From Staphylococcus equorum (lineage in GTDB: Bacteria > Bacillota > Bacilli > Staphylococcales > Staphylococcaceae), in NCBI RefSeq assembly GCF_029024965.1, contig NZ_CP118982.1, positions 186,001 to 250,000 of the forward strand: 64,000 nucleotides of DNA, in the 5' to 3' direction. Below are positions 25,619-33,723 of the stretch, piece after piece; position 1 is the stretch's first letter, and each line of letters opens with the position of its first letter. Below the pieces are notes generated by a model. The model saw only the letters and a list, made by a program, of their open reading frames with translations, was not told the DNA's origin and ran no database searches. A program made the translations under genes and the position numbers.

Positions 25619-26755
25619 TTAGTTAGATTTTAATTGAATATCATCAATGTTTAATAATTTCTGCATAATTGCGATTGAGCCACCTAATAAGGTTGCGTGT
25701 TTCACATTCGTAGTAAGATTGAGTTGTACGGAATGAGTCGAATATTGATGTAGCTGTGTTTTAATCGAATCTAAAATAATAGGTAATTCATTGATTAATG
25801 TGCAGTTAACATAAATCATATCCGGATTAAATTGCGTATTTAAATTGTGAACTAATACTGCAATTTTAGTTGTAAAATATTCAATTTCTTGAATAACAAT
25901 ATCATTATGTTGATGATAAAGTTCGATAAGTTCTGAAAGTGATATATTTTGTTCAAATTTATTACTAATACTTTGAATTAATGCTTCTTGAGAGCAAATA
26001 TTTTCAATTGTGTTGTATGTTTCACCATTTTGAAGAACGAGCGTTTTACCGATTTCGCCAGCTTCACCATTAGAGCCACGATATAATTTTTTATCGATGA
26101 TTAAACCTGCACCAATGCCTTTGTGAATACTTAGAGCAATTAAATTTCTCATTTCTGAATTACTATGGATGCTTCTTTCATAAATTGCAGATAAGTTTGC
26201 TTCGTTTTCAATAATTACTGGAACTTGAGTCAGTGATCTTAACTCATCTGTAATGGAAATGCCTTCACTTTCATGGAAGGGAAGGTGAATAATAGTTTGA
26301 TTGTGATCTACAATACCGTGAATTGAGACAGACATGCCCAACAAGCCATAGGAAGTATCATAGCTTTCAGAAGTAGGTATATTTGTTTTTAATATAGCCA
26401 AGATGCTACTCACTTTTTTGTCAGGTAAGTTATATGATTCATGTTTTAACACGGTACCATCAAAATAATTGTACATTAATTCTACAGAGCTATATGTTAA
26501 ATCCATAGAAATATAATAGCCATAATGTTTGTTGATTTTTAGGAGGATTGGTTTGCGTCCTCCGCTTTTCGTACTATTACCTTCGCCCACTTCAATGACT
26601 AAGGATTTCTTTTTCAAAGCATTTAATATATTAGAAATAGTGGCTTTATTGATTTCTAAATTCTTAGATATCTGAGTGCGTGAAATATTATGATTATTGA
26701 AGATTTGTTTTAATACACGTCTTTCATTCATACTGATTTTTAAATTATTTTCCAT
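25619..26755 (-). CDS. xylR: Xylose operon repressor, ROK family
   Basis: 378 residues. N-terminal winged HTH (about 1-75, ISRTQISKNLEINKATISNI) followed by a ROK sugar-kinase-like domain with ALSIHKGIGAGLII and GSNGEAGEIG, the usual ROK signature. It represses xylA, is induced by xylose, and is in the same orientation just upstream of xylABE. Confidence 0.93.
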   Translation of the reverse strand: MENNLKISMNERRVLKQIFNNHNISRTQISKNLEINKATISNILNALKKKSLVIEVGEGNSTKSGGRKPILLKINKHYGYYISMDLTYSSVELMYNYFDGTVLKHESYNLPDKKVSSILAILKTNIPTSESYDTSYGLLGMSVSIHGIVDHNQTIIHLPFHESEGISITDELRSLTQVPVIIENEANLSAIYERSIHSNSEMRNLIALSIHKGIGAGLIIDKKLYRGSNGEAGEIGKTLVLQNGETYNTIENICSQEALIQSISNKFEQNISLSELIELYHQHNDIVIQEIEYFTTKIAVLVHNLNTQFNPDMIYVNCTLINELPIILDSIKTQLHQYSTHSVQLNLTTNVKHATLLGGSIAIMQKLLNIDDIQLKSN

Positions 26756-27156
26756 TTTTTAATTACCTCTTATAAGTTTAAACAGGGTTTAAATGCGATT
26801 TTTGTCTAATATTACAACAGTGTAACACATTACACCAAAGTTATAGATTATAGATAAAGTTATGTTAGCAAGTAATATTAGTGATACAAGTCTTATATTA
26901 TATATTATAGTAGACAGATTAAAAAAATGGTAATTATGAAGATAAAACATAAAAATAATCTAAACATTTTTATGTTTAGATTATTTTAGAGTGTCGACAA
27001 AACCTCCGACTTTGTTGGCAATTATTATATACAAGATTTCCGCGGGCATATCCTGTAGTATCCAGCTAGCACTTTATTAACTAGTTATGAGACAGCCCAA
27101 ATCATTGCCATTCTTAAAAACAGATTATAATCAATTATCCATTTTGATGTTTTAAG
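26756..27156. other. Intergenic region between xylR and the ABC/protease locus
   Basis: No credible gene. It holds the presumed xylR promoter and a perfect 16-bp inverted repeat (26952-26987, arms AAAATAATCTAAACAT, loop TTTT). It also holds a GC-richer block (about 26990-27110) with TGTCGACAAA facing TTTGTTGGCA and the words GAGACAGCCC. That block looks foreign to its surroundings and could be a remnant of a mobile element, but no transposase fragment is readable. Confidence 0.4.
26952..26987. terminator. Perfect 16-bp hairpin
   Basis: Arms of 16 bases around a TTTT loop. It is A/T-rich and lacks a long T-run on plus, so a terminator role is a guess. Confidence 0.4.
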
Positions 27157-27909
27157 TTAATATTCTAAGCGTTTGAACATTTTTAAACCTGCGAGATAAC
27201 ATACGATAGAGTAAACGAGTGTTATTAAAATAATAATTACTAGTTTAGTAAAGAATTCACTGATATTATTTGCTTCTTCATAACTGTTAGGAAAGAAATA
27301 TTTAAATCCATGAATGAGTGGGGCAGCAGACATTATCATTAATAATATGACCACACCAAGTATGTTAAAACCTGTTGAGAGTTTCATAGATAACATAATT
27401 CCAAAGAAAATAGCTATTAATGTAATACCATAGATACCTATAATGCCTAAAATATCACTGTAGTTAATACTTGCAGAAGATGATAAAAAATCTCCCGAAG
27501 CATAATTGAATTTAATAATATATGTAAAATATAAAACTTGAGAAGCAATGAACAATAGAATGAAATAAATAACATACATAGATAATAAAGCAGCTATTTT
27601 AGAGTTATAGAGATATGTACGGCTAATATCTTTATAAAAAATTAAACGACCAGATTCATACTCTTCATAAAAAAGAAAACTAATAAAATAAGTAACTAAA
27701 ATTAATGGTACAGCAAATTGAGATTGAGCAGCTAAAACACCATAATAGAAATCTAGTCCGGTGAGTCCATTTGTTTCTCCATTTATTTGCATAAAATTAG
27801 TAGGGAGGATTAGTGTAATTAAATATAAAAACGGATAAAGCGCAATTAAGTAAAAAATTAAAGCTGAATTGCGAGTGGATATATTACAAAATATATGTTT
27901 AGTAAGCAT
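27157..27909 (-). CDS. ABC transporter permease of the peptide locus
   Basis: 250 residues with about six membrane helices (near 18-40, 62-84, 104-128, 150-172, 180-200 and 225-246). No sequence signature beyond the ABC-2-like pattern. The start at 27909 is preferred over an upstream ATG because AAAGGCAG precedes it and it begins 4 bases after the ATPase stop. Last gene of the peptide-protease-exporter operon. Confidence 0.78.
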   Translation of the reverse strand: MLTKHIFCNISTRNSALIFYLIALYPFLYLITLILPTNFMQINGETNGLTGLDFYYGVLAAQSQFAVPLILVTYFISFLFYEEYESGRLIFYKDISRTYLYNSKIAALLSMYVIYFILLFIASQVLYFTYIIKFNYASGDFLSSSASINYSDILGIIGIYGITLIAIFFGIMLSMKLSTGFNILGVVILLMIMSAAPLIHGFKYFFPNSYEEANNISEFFTKLVIIILITLVYSIVCYLAGLKMFKRLEY

Positions 27910-27913
27910 TTTC

Positions 27914-28795
27914 TCACTGCCTTTCAAATTCATCATAATGGTGATATAAATTATCTTGTTCATTGACTGTATTTACTAATGTGTAATGATTAACTACATA
28001 TTTCATAATATCGTTATACTCCGCAGAATCGATTTCAATAGAAATTTCATTCATAGAAATATTTTTTATTGTTGTAAATAGGTCTAATAATTCTTGTCTA
28101 TGCTCAGGATGAATTTGTTCCTTAACTACAATTTTTAAAGCTTGGTCTTTGTTGTAATCAATATGATGAAGTTTTCCATTTTTTATAATAACGAATTTAT
28201 CACAAACCTCGGATAATTCGTTTAACTGGTGACTTGAAATAAGAAGCGCAATGTTTCTTTCTTCCACCCATGTTCTCAAAGCGCTAATGAGCGTTTTAAC
28301 ACCGTCAGGATCGAGACCAACAAAAGGTTCATCCATAATTGCTAATTCAGGTTCATCTAGTAAACACATCGCCAAAGATAATCTTTGTTTCATACCAAAG
28401 GAAAAGTCTTTCACTTTTTTATTTTTAGTATGTGCCAGTCCAACAAGTTCTAGAACATTATCGATATTATCAAGATATTTTTCCTTATTATTTACTTTTA
28501 AGTAGTAAATCAAATTTTTTTTAGCGGAAAAGTGTTTGAAATAAACTGTATCAATCATAATGCCTACGTTTTTCATAACGTTATTATTTTTAAAAATATC
28601 TATACCGTTTAAAGTGATAGATCCTGAAGTTGGTTTTTTAGACTTAGCAATAATTTTCATTAATGTAGTCTTACCAGCGCCATTTTTACCGATTAATCCA
28701 ATAATATCACCTTTATTAATCGTTAAAGAAACACCATCAAGCACATTGAAGTCAGAATTTTTAAAGCGTTTATAAAGATTATCTATTTTTAACAT
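27914..28795 (-). CDS. ABC transporter ATP-binding protein of the peptide locus
   Basis: 293 residues. Walker A GKNGAGKTT (about 36-44), signature FSFGMKQRLSLAM (about 132-144; FSFG in place of FSGG), Walker B LAIMDEPFVGLDPDG, and H-loop ISSHQ. The C-terminal 75 residues form an extra domain beyond the core ATPase. It overlaps the end of the upstream membrane gene by 17 bases, so the genes are cotranscribed. In lantibiotic- and YydI-type systems such ATPases give export or immunity. Confidence 0.88.
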   Translation of the reverse strand: MLKIDNLYKRFKNSDFNVLDGVSLTINKGDIIGLIGKNGAGKTTLMKIIAKSKKPTSGSITLNGIDIFKNNNVMKNVGIMIDTVYFKHFSAKKNLIYYLKVNNKEKYLDNIDNVLELVGLAHTKNKKVKDFSFGMKQRLSLAMCLLDEPELAIMDEPFVGLDPDGVKTLISALRTWVEERNIALLISSHQLNELSEVCDKFVIIKNGKLHHIDYNKDQALKIVVKEQIHPEHRQELLDLFTTIKNISMNEISIEIDSAEYNDIMKYVVNHYTLVNTVNEQDNLYHHYDEFERQ

Positions 28796-29213
28796 TATGT
28801 TCTCCTTTAAAAAATATTTTTAAGATTAAATAAGTTAAACAAAAGTATATTAAAAATGAAAAGATAAATTGAGGGATGGTAAGTAAATTTTGATTTATTT
28901 CTATATAAAAATCGTTCTTCTCAGTTGTAAAATCATCACTAATTTCTTTGAATTTTGGATTAGACATTATAGAGTTTGACACAATGTAATAATATAAAAT
29001 ATTGAACAGAGCCATTATAAATAAAGATACTAAGTTATATGTATTCTTGCTAAAAATAATAGAAAGAATATTTGATAGTAATGGAAAAATAAGTAATCCC
29101 AAAATCATAAATATTAATCCTAAATTGACATTTATTAAAGACATTATAAAAGAGAATACAAGATTTAATATAAATGAAAAAATGATATTAGATTTGTTGA
29201 ATACTCTTTTCAT
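28779..29213 (-). CDS. Small membrane protein of the peptide locus
   Basis: 144 residues with about four hydrophobic helices (near 8-26, 30-52, 58-80, 112-134). Ribosome site AAAAGGAG precedes the ATG. It sits between the protease and the ATPase and overlaps the latter, suggesting one complex. No family recognised. Immunity or an accessory exporter subunit is a guess from position. Confidence 0.7.
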   Translation of the reverse strand: MKRVFNKSNIIFSFILNLVFSFIMSLINVNLGLIFMILGLLIFPLLSNILSIIFSKNTYNLVSLFIMALFNILYYYIVSNSIMSNPKFKEISDDFTTEKNDFYIEINQNLLTIPQFIFSFLIYFCLTYLILKIFFKGEHNVKNR

Positions 29214-29228
29214 AAAAACAAACTCCTT

Positions 29229-29804
29229 TTAAGAAAACTTGTAAATCAAAATATTATACAACCAATGGAAAGCGATGGCATCTTGTAATTTATATTTATC
29301 TGCGAGCCAATACATAATTAAGCTGCTTGGGAATTTTGTACATAAATTAACTATGAGATCGCCATTAATATGTAAGATTAAGGAAAATAAAAAAGAACCT
29401 ATTATAAAACTTGATGATTTGTTAAAGACGCTTAATAAGAGTATTAGTAAAATATGTCTAAATAGAAATTCTTCACAAATAGCTACAATAAAATACTCAG
29501 TTGTTGCTGCCTTTCCAATTAAAAATAAAGAAAAAGGCAAAATAATAATAAATATAAAAATTAAACGTTTATAATTAAAAATTTGTAAGTACCAAATACG
29601 TAAATGCTTTTTAAATAAATACATTACAAGTAAAGTGGGTAATCCAATGAATGAAATGATAAAAATAAGCATAAAAATTATATAGTATATAAGAGCGGAA
29701 GAATTATCTAGAATAGATACTGAAAGCATAAGCATTATATTTAAACTCACACCAGAGACAACTATAAGTAATGTTGCAATTACAATTGCTTCTATTTTCT
29801 TCAT
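29229..29804 (-). CDS. CPBP-family intramembrane metalloprotease
   Basis: 191 residues and about six helices. The CPBP (Abi) motif EEFLFRHILL lies near 110-119; a later HxxGD-like LHINGDLIVN and C-terminal FHWLYN supply further expected His/Asn residues. Such proteases process or protect against peptides (for example YydH in Bacillus and proteins near bacteriocin genes). AAGAAAGG precedes the ATG. It is separated from the peptide gene upstream by a hairpin only. Confidence 0.82.
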   Translation of the reverse strand: MKKIEAIVIATLLIVVSGVSLNIMLMLSVSILDNSSALIYYIIFMLIFIISFIGLPTLLVMYLFKKHLRIWYLQIFNYKRLIFIFIIILPFSLFLIGKAATTEYFIVAICEEFLFRHILLILLLSVFNKSSSFIIGSFLFSLILHINGDLIVNLCTKFPSSLIMYWLADKYKLQDAIAFHWLYNILIYKFS

Positions 29805-29831
29805 AAATATTGACCTTTCTTAGATATTAAG

Positions 29832-29857
29832 AAGAAGGTGTGTACTAACACACCTTC
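29832..29857 (-). terminator. Attenuator-like hairpin between peptide and protease genes
   Basis: Perfect 9-bp stem GAAGGTGTG / CACACCTTC with a 6-base loop. On the minus strand it is followed by TTCTTAAT rather than a full T-run, so it should be leaky. This would give more peptide mRNA than protease/exporter mRNA. Confidence 0.65.
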
Positions 29858-29868
29858 AATAACAAAGA

Positions 29869-29958
29869 TTAAAAATACCATTTTTTGCCTTTTCTACCGA
29901 ACTTGAAAATCCACAAATTCACTTCATTTAGACTAAATAAATCTAATAAAGATTTCAT
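29869..29958 (-). CDS. 29-residue cationic aromatic peptide, putative secreted or signalling peptide precursor
   Basis: The frame begins MKSLLDLFSLNEV and ends in GRKGKKWYF. It has an amphipathic leucine-rich first part, an NLWIFKF core, and a Lys/Arg-rich aromatic end (net charge about +4). GGAGG lies 8 bases before the ATG, and a near-consensus promoter sits 30 bases upstream. The VN-LW-(I/Y)F pattern and later basic W recall the C-terminal part of the Bacillus YydF (EpeX) precursor, as remembered from the literature, but no radical-SAM epimerase gene is here. A leaderless bacteriocin or pheromone exported by the downstream ABC genes is the best guess. Confidence 0.7.
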   Translation of the reverse strand: MKSLLDLFSLNEVNLWIFKFGRKGKKWYF

Positions 29959-29989
29959 ATGCAAAACCTCCATTCTGTTATTTGATTTT

Positions 29990-30018
29990 AATATAATGCG
30001 TTTTCATAAATCGGTCAA
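29990..30018 (-). promoter_or_regulatory. Promoter of the peptide-protease-exporter operon
   Basis: On the minus strand TTGACC, a 17-base spacer and TATATT. Predicted start of transcription near 29983, giving a leader of about 25 bases. Confidence 0.7.
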
Positions 30019-30151
30019 TATAATAAAATCAGAAAATTATGAACATTTTATGTATGATATATCACATTAAATTCATTATTTTTTAAATATGTTAAAATTC
30101 ATAATATAAAGATAAAACAAAAATAGTATTTTTAGAAGTTGAATTTTATGA

Positions 30152-30180
30152 TTGACAAGTTATTTTCAAGAGCGTATTAT
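30152..30180 (+). promoter_or_regulatory. Promoter of the yhgE-marR operon
   Basis: Perfect TTGACA, a 17-base spacer, TATTAT. A GTACA/TGTAC operator covers the predicted start of transcription. Confidence 0.75.
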
Positions 30181-30188
30181 ATAAAAAT

Positions 30189-30203
30189 GTACATGGGGTG
30201 TAC
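30189..30203. promoter_or_regulatory. Operator 1 of the yhgE operon
   Basis: GTACATGGGGTGTAC: 5-bp inverted arms GTACA/TGTAC around TGGGG, located over +1 of the promoter. An identical copy occurs 122 bases downstream. Confidence 0.65.
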
Positions 30204-30310
30204 TGTATAAATAAAAACACTCCACATATTTAAAAAATAGATAAATTTAAGGATTAATACTCTCCATAACGCAATGTTTATAGCGTTTGGGATTATTTTC
30301 AAACTAATAG

Positions 30311-30325
30311 TACATGGGGTGTACA
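30311..30325. promoter_or_regulatory. Operator 2 of the yhgE operon
   Basis: Second identical GTACATGGGGTGTAC, 27 bases before the yhgE start codon. The asymmetric TGGGG spacer is also conserved, so the site is read in one orientation. Confidence 0.65.
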
Positions 30326-30351
30326 ATTTTAAAAAGAAAGGTAGATAGTAA

Positions 30352-31785
30352 ATGTTTAATGAATTTAAATTTATATTCAGAAATAAAATGTTGATCGTAT
30401 CTCTTATAGCCATAGCACTTATCCCTCTAATTTATGTGGCACTATTTGTAGGCTCAATTTGGGACCCATATGATAAGACAGATCAATTGGAAATATCTAT
30501 TGTAAATCAAGACGAATCAGCCAAATTAAATGGTGAAAAAATAACAATTGGCGATGATTTAGTAGATGAATTAAAAGATAATGAGGATTTTAAATTCCAA
30601 GCAGTTTCCGAGAAAAAAGCTGCACATGAATTGGAAAAAGGTAATAGTGTGGGAACAATTATTGTACCTAAAGACGCATCTAAAAATGCAACGACATTAC
30701 TAGATGAAAATCCTAAAAAAATTAATTTAGAAACGCAAGTTAATCCGGGATCAAGTTACACGGGTAGTCAAACTGCTCAGAAAGCAATTGATACAGTAAC
30801 AGACACAATTAAAGATGATATTCGTGAAAATTACTTAACTGAAATATTTGCGAGTACGAAAAAATCAGAAGATGGTTATCAAGATACATCTGACGCACTA
30901 GGCGAAATGTCTAATGCAGAGTCACAATTAATTGATGGTAATCAGCAAGTCAGTGATGGCTTGCAACAATTAGTCCCAGCCGTAGGACAACCTGCACAGC
31001 AATTATTATCAGGTAATGACCAAGTTACTGATGGTTTAAATCAATTACAGGAAAATAATGACCAATTAAAAGCTAAGTTAGATGAAGCAATCACGAGTCA
31101 GCAAGATGTTTCACTTGAAGATGACAATGAAAAAGCATTAAATAATGTAACGAAAATAAATGAAAATAATCCTACTGAGGCTGACAATTATGGCGAAACA
31201 ATTGTACCTTATATGGCGAGTGTAAGTTTATTTGTTGGAGCAGTGTCATTTAGTGCGATTTATCCATTGAGAAAAACATTAAACAAAGGCGTTTCCTCAA
31301 CTAAACAAGCTCTTGGTAAGCTATTACTTTATCTTCTGCAAGGTAGTTTATCAGCATTGTTTATGAGTAGTTGGGTTATATTTGCATTCAATATGTCGAT
31401 TGACAACGTAGGCCAGTTCCTATTAGTGAGCTTCTTATGGGCTATTGCTGCAATAACGATTACGTCATTCTTAGCATTATTCTTGGATAGAATTGGATTA
31501 TTCTTATCCATGTTATTACTCATATTACAATTGAGTTCAAGTGAAGGTATGTTCCCAATTGAACTTTCAGCCAGTTTCTTTAGATGGATTCATCCATTTT
31601 CTCCAATGTCCTATGCGATTCAAGGATATAGAGAAGCAATCTTTACCAATGCCGGACACTTTGACTTTAGTTTCATTGTAATACTATTAAGTGCTATTAT
31701 TATTGGAATGATATTATTACAATTCTTAGTGCTATTATGGTTTAACAAGAGAGAAAAAGTTCCGTTTTCAGTGGAATTTAAATAA
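30352..31785 (+). CDS. YhgE/Pip-family membrane protein (ABC-2-like)
   Basis: 477 residues. N-terminal helix (about 14-36) with the FRNKMLIVSLIAIALIPLIY start typical of YhgE/Pip and EsaA-like proteins, a large outside domain (40-285) with Gln-rich coiled-coil-like repeats (DGNQQVSDGLQQL, GNDQVTDGLNQL), then five helices with SPMSYAIQGYR near the end. It is shorter than most members, mainly in the coiled-coil part. Role unknown; such proteins are often linked with drug or lipid stress. A MarR gene follows in the same transcript. Confidence 0.83.
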   Translation: MFNEFKFIFRNKMLIVSLIAIALIPLIYVALFVGSIWDPYDKTDQLEISIVNQDESAKLNGEKITIGDDLVDELKDNEDFKFQAVSEKKAAHELEKGNSVGTIIVPKDASKNATTLLDENPKKINLETQVNPGSSYTGSQTAQKAIDTVTDTIKDDIRENYLTEIFASTKKSEDGYQDTSDALGEMSNAESQLIDGNQQVSDGLQQLVPAVGQPAQQLLSGNDQVTDGLNQLQENNDQLKAKLDEAITSQQDVSLEDDNEKALNNVTKINENNPTEADNYGETIVPYMASVSLFVGAVSFSAIYPLRKTLNKGVSSTKQALGKLLLYLLQGSLSALFMSSWVIFAFNMSIDNVGQFLLVSFLWAIAAITITSFLALFLDRIGLFLSMLLLILQLSSSEGMFPIELSASFFRWIHPFSPMSYAIQGYREAIFTNAGHFDFSFIVILLSAIIIGMILLQFLVLLWFNKREKVPFSVEFK

Positions 31786-31812
31786 AGCTAAAGCAATATA
31801 GGGGTGAAAAGT

Positions 31813-32274
31813 ATGGAAAATGAAAACATCAATCAAACGATAGAAGAAGCCATTACCAAATTTCAGTTTGTTATGTTGCATTTAAATAAAGAAATTGTAG
31901 AAATGATAAAGGAAACAGGTTTAGGTAATTTTCTATCAAGAGAACAAATTGAAGCAATGAGAATAATACAAACTGAAGGTAAAGTGACGATTAATGCACT
32001 TGCAATGTTGCAAAATATATTTAAAACGGCAGCTTCTAAACGTATCGTTAAATTAGAAGAAATGGGCTACGTTGAAAGAGCCTATACAGATAATAAACGT
32101 ATTAAATTAGTTAAACTCAGTACAGAAGGGGAGACTTTTTTAAAAAAGGCAAATTCAGTTATGATTGAAGCTGTTAAAGAACGTATAGGTGACAAATTTA
32201 CAACAGATGAAGTACATGAGTTTGTAGACCAATTGTCGCGTCTTAATGACGCATTTAAAGCACATAAAAACTGA
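31813..32274 (+). CDS. MarR-family transcriptional regulator
   Basis: 153 residues. The winged HTH (about 30-105) includes VTINALAMLQNIFKTAASKRIVKLEEMGYV and the wing RAYTDNKRIKLVKLS. ATG at 31813 is chosen, 8 bases after AGGGGTG. It lies 27 bases downstream of yhgE and probably represses the operon through the two GTACA/TGTAC operators. Confidence 0.85.
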   Translation: MENENINQTIEEAITKFQFVMLHLNKEIVEMIKETGLGNFLSREQIEAMRIIQTEGKVTINALAMLQNIFKTAASKRIVKLEEMGYVERAYTDNKRIKLVKLSTEGETFLKKANSVMIEAVKERIGDKFTTDEVHEFVDQLSRLNDAFKAHKN

Positions 32275-32275
32275 C

Positions 32276-32309
32276 AAAAAAGACTCGCATACAATGCGAG
32301 CCTTTTTTG
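32276..32309 (+). terminator. Terminator of the yhgE-marR operon
   Basis: CTCGCAT / ATGCGAG hairpin with flanking A-run and T-run. Confidence 0.8.
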
Positions 32310-32430
32310 TTATTATATTATTTATTATTTCAAACATATTTTGTTTATAATGAATAGACTTAAATATTAACAATTAGTATAATTAGCATTGTAATTGAAG
32401 CGAATAAATAGAAATAGGAGGCGCACGATT

Positions 32431-32985
32431 ATGATAAAAAGAACAACTGAACGCGTACTCACATGGATAGGTATTGCATTGCAATTAATTGGTGTAGTTC
32501 TTATCGCAGTTTTCATACCAATGATAGGTAACAATGAGGTGAAAGAAACAGTCATTCAACAAATGATGGCAGATGATCCAAGCTTCTCATATGAAGATGG
32601 TACAAATATCTTCGGTATGTTGAGTAGTTTATTAACAGCAGGCTTGGTTTTATCTATAGTAATTTTGATCATTGCAATCATTGGAGCTATTTTAATAAAT
32701 AAAAAAGCTAAAGCAGCCGGAATCTTACTTATTCTAGTAGGTGTCATTTCATTCTTAGGAAACTGGATAAATGCGATATTATGGATTGTTGCAGGTGTTA
32801 TGTTATTAGTGAGAAAACCAAAACAACCGATTCATGGTGAAGGTGAAATGTATAATGACAATAAACAAGACGCAGTGAATGAGTCATATGAAAGATCTAA
32901 TTCTAATCAAGATCAAGATTTAAAAGACTTTGATGATTTAGATGGAAAAACGAAACAAGATTATAATGATCCATATAAATACTAA
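32431..32985 (+). CDS. DUF4064-like membrane protein
   Basis: 184 residues. Four hydrophobic segments (about 10-32, 62-88, 90-108, 110-124), with the RTTERVLTWIGIALQLIGV N-terminus usual in DUF4064 proteins, and a hydrophilic acidic tail (130-184) rich in Asn, Asp and Gln. AGGAGG lies 9 bases before the ATG. Role unknown. Confidence 0.72.
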   Translation: MIKRTTERVLTWIGIALQLIGVVLIAVFIPMIGNNEVKETVIQQMMADDPSFSYEDGTNIFGMLSSLLTAGLVLSIVILIIAIIGAILINKKAKAAGILLILVGVISFLGNWINAILWIVAGVMLLVRKPKQPIHGEGEMYNDNKQDAVNESYERSNSNQDQDLKDFDDLDGKTKQDYNDPYKY

Positions 32986-33015
32986 TTAAACTCGATAATT
33001 AAATGGATCAAAAAC

Positions 33016-33052
33016 AAACTAGGTTTCCAGATGATTGGAAATCTAGTTTTTC
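33016..33052 (+). terminator. Terminator of the DUF4064-like gene
   Basis: AAACTAGGTTTCC / GGAAATCTAGTTT hairpin with a T-run. Confidence 0.8.
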
Positions 33053-33193
33053 AAATTATAAATAAAATAGACATATTATAGTCATATTCACATTCATAAA
33101 ACCGTAAAAAATATGTTATATTTTAATAAAGAGCTATTCAATTAAATTAATTGTTATCAGGCTATTTTCTGATATTAAAATGGGGTGAAAAAT

Positions 33194-33289
33194 ATGATGA
33201 TGGTAATTGGAATGCTATTACCTATTTTGGTAGTTGGATTTATAGTGATGTCAGTGTTAGAAGAGAAAAAAAGAAACCGCAAGAAATAA
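33194..33289 (+). CDS. 31-residue single-pass membrane peptide
   Basis: Starts MMMVIGMLLPILVV, has one hydrophobic helix (about 3-21), and ends with a strongly basic tail EEKKRNRKK. GGGGTGA precedes the ATG. The helix plus Lys/Arg tail layout is like many small regulatory or toxic membrane peptides. No antisense promoter was found, so a toxin role is unsupported. Confidence 0.5.
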   Translation: MMMVIGMLLPILVVGFIVMSVLEEKKRNRKK

Positions 33290-33543
33290 AAAATTAAGTA
33301 TTTGAAAGGAACACTAAACTTAGAATACTTAATTACAAAATAGAGCTAATTTCCGCATGAAATTGGCATTTTACCCAAAGGTTAGCCTTACCTCTTAGTG
33401 AAGGAAGACTAGCAGAAGTCTAATTCTCGACTCAGTATGTGGAATTCATAGTGGTTTGGATATATATTTTTTCAGACGACCAAATTAAAAAGAGTCTAGA
33501 TTTCAGAATCTTAAAAATGAAATTCCATACATAAAATATTTAT
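33290..33543. other. Non-coding stretch with long inverted repeats
   Basis: About 250 bases without a gene. It contains ATTAAGTATT (33292 on) facing AATACTTAAT, and an imperfect 15-base pair of arms (33435-33449 GTATGTGGAATTCAT; 33517-33533 ATGAAATTCCATACATA) enclosing about 70 bases. It ends at a perfect terminator. It could be the long 3' leader of the small peptide mRNA or an independent small RNA. Confidence 0.4.
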
Positions 33544-33581
33544 AAAAAACGGATTGTTTCACGTTAAACAATCCGTTTTTT
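33544..33581. terminator. Strong bidirectional terminator
   Basis: AAAAAACGGATTGTTT and its exact complement around CACGTT, with T-run. Confidence 0.9.
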
Positions 33582-33723
33582 ATTTCATATGTAAATATAA
33601 AGATGAAAAATATTTTATTAGTCAGACAAACAGTAAATTAATTAATATTCTGCTATCATAAACTATAATAATTAATTTATATAAGTCTAATTCATATATG
33701 ATTTTGAACAAAGGGGGAATATA

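Noticed and set aside
27157..29958. Complete yydFGHIJ/epe-type RiPP locus
   Set aside because: No radical-SAM epimerase gene is present between or near the genes, so only the peptide, protease and exporter parts can be claimed.
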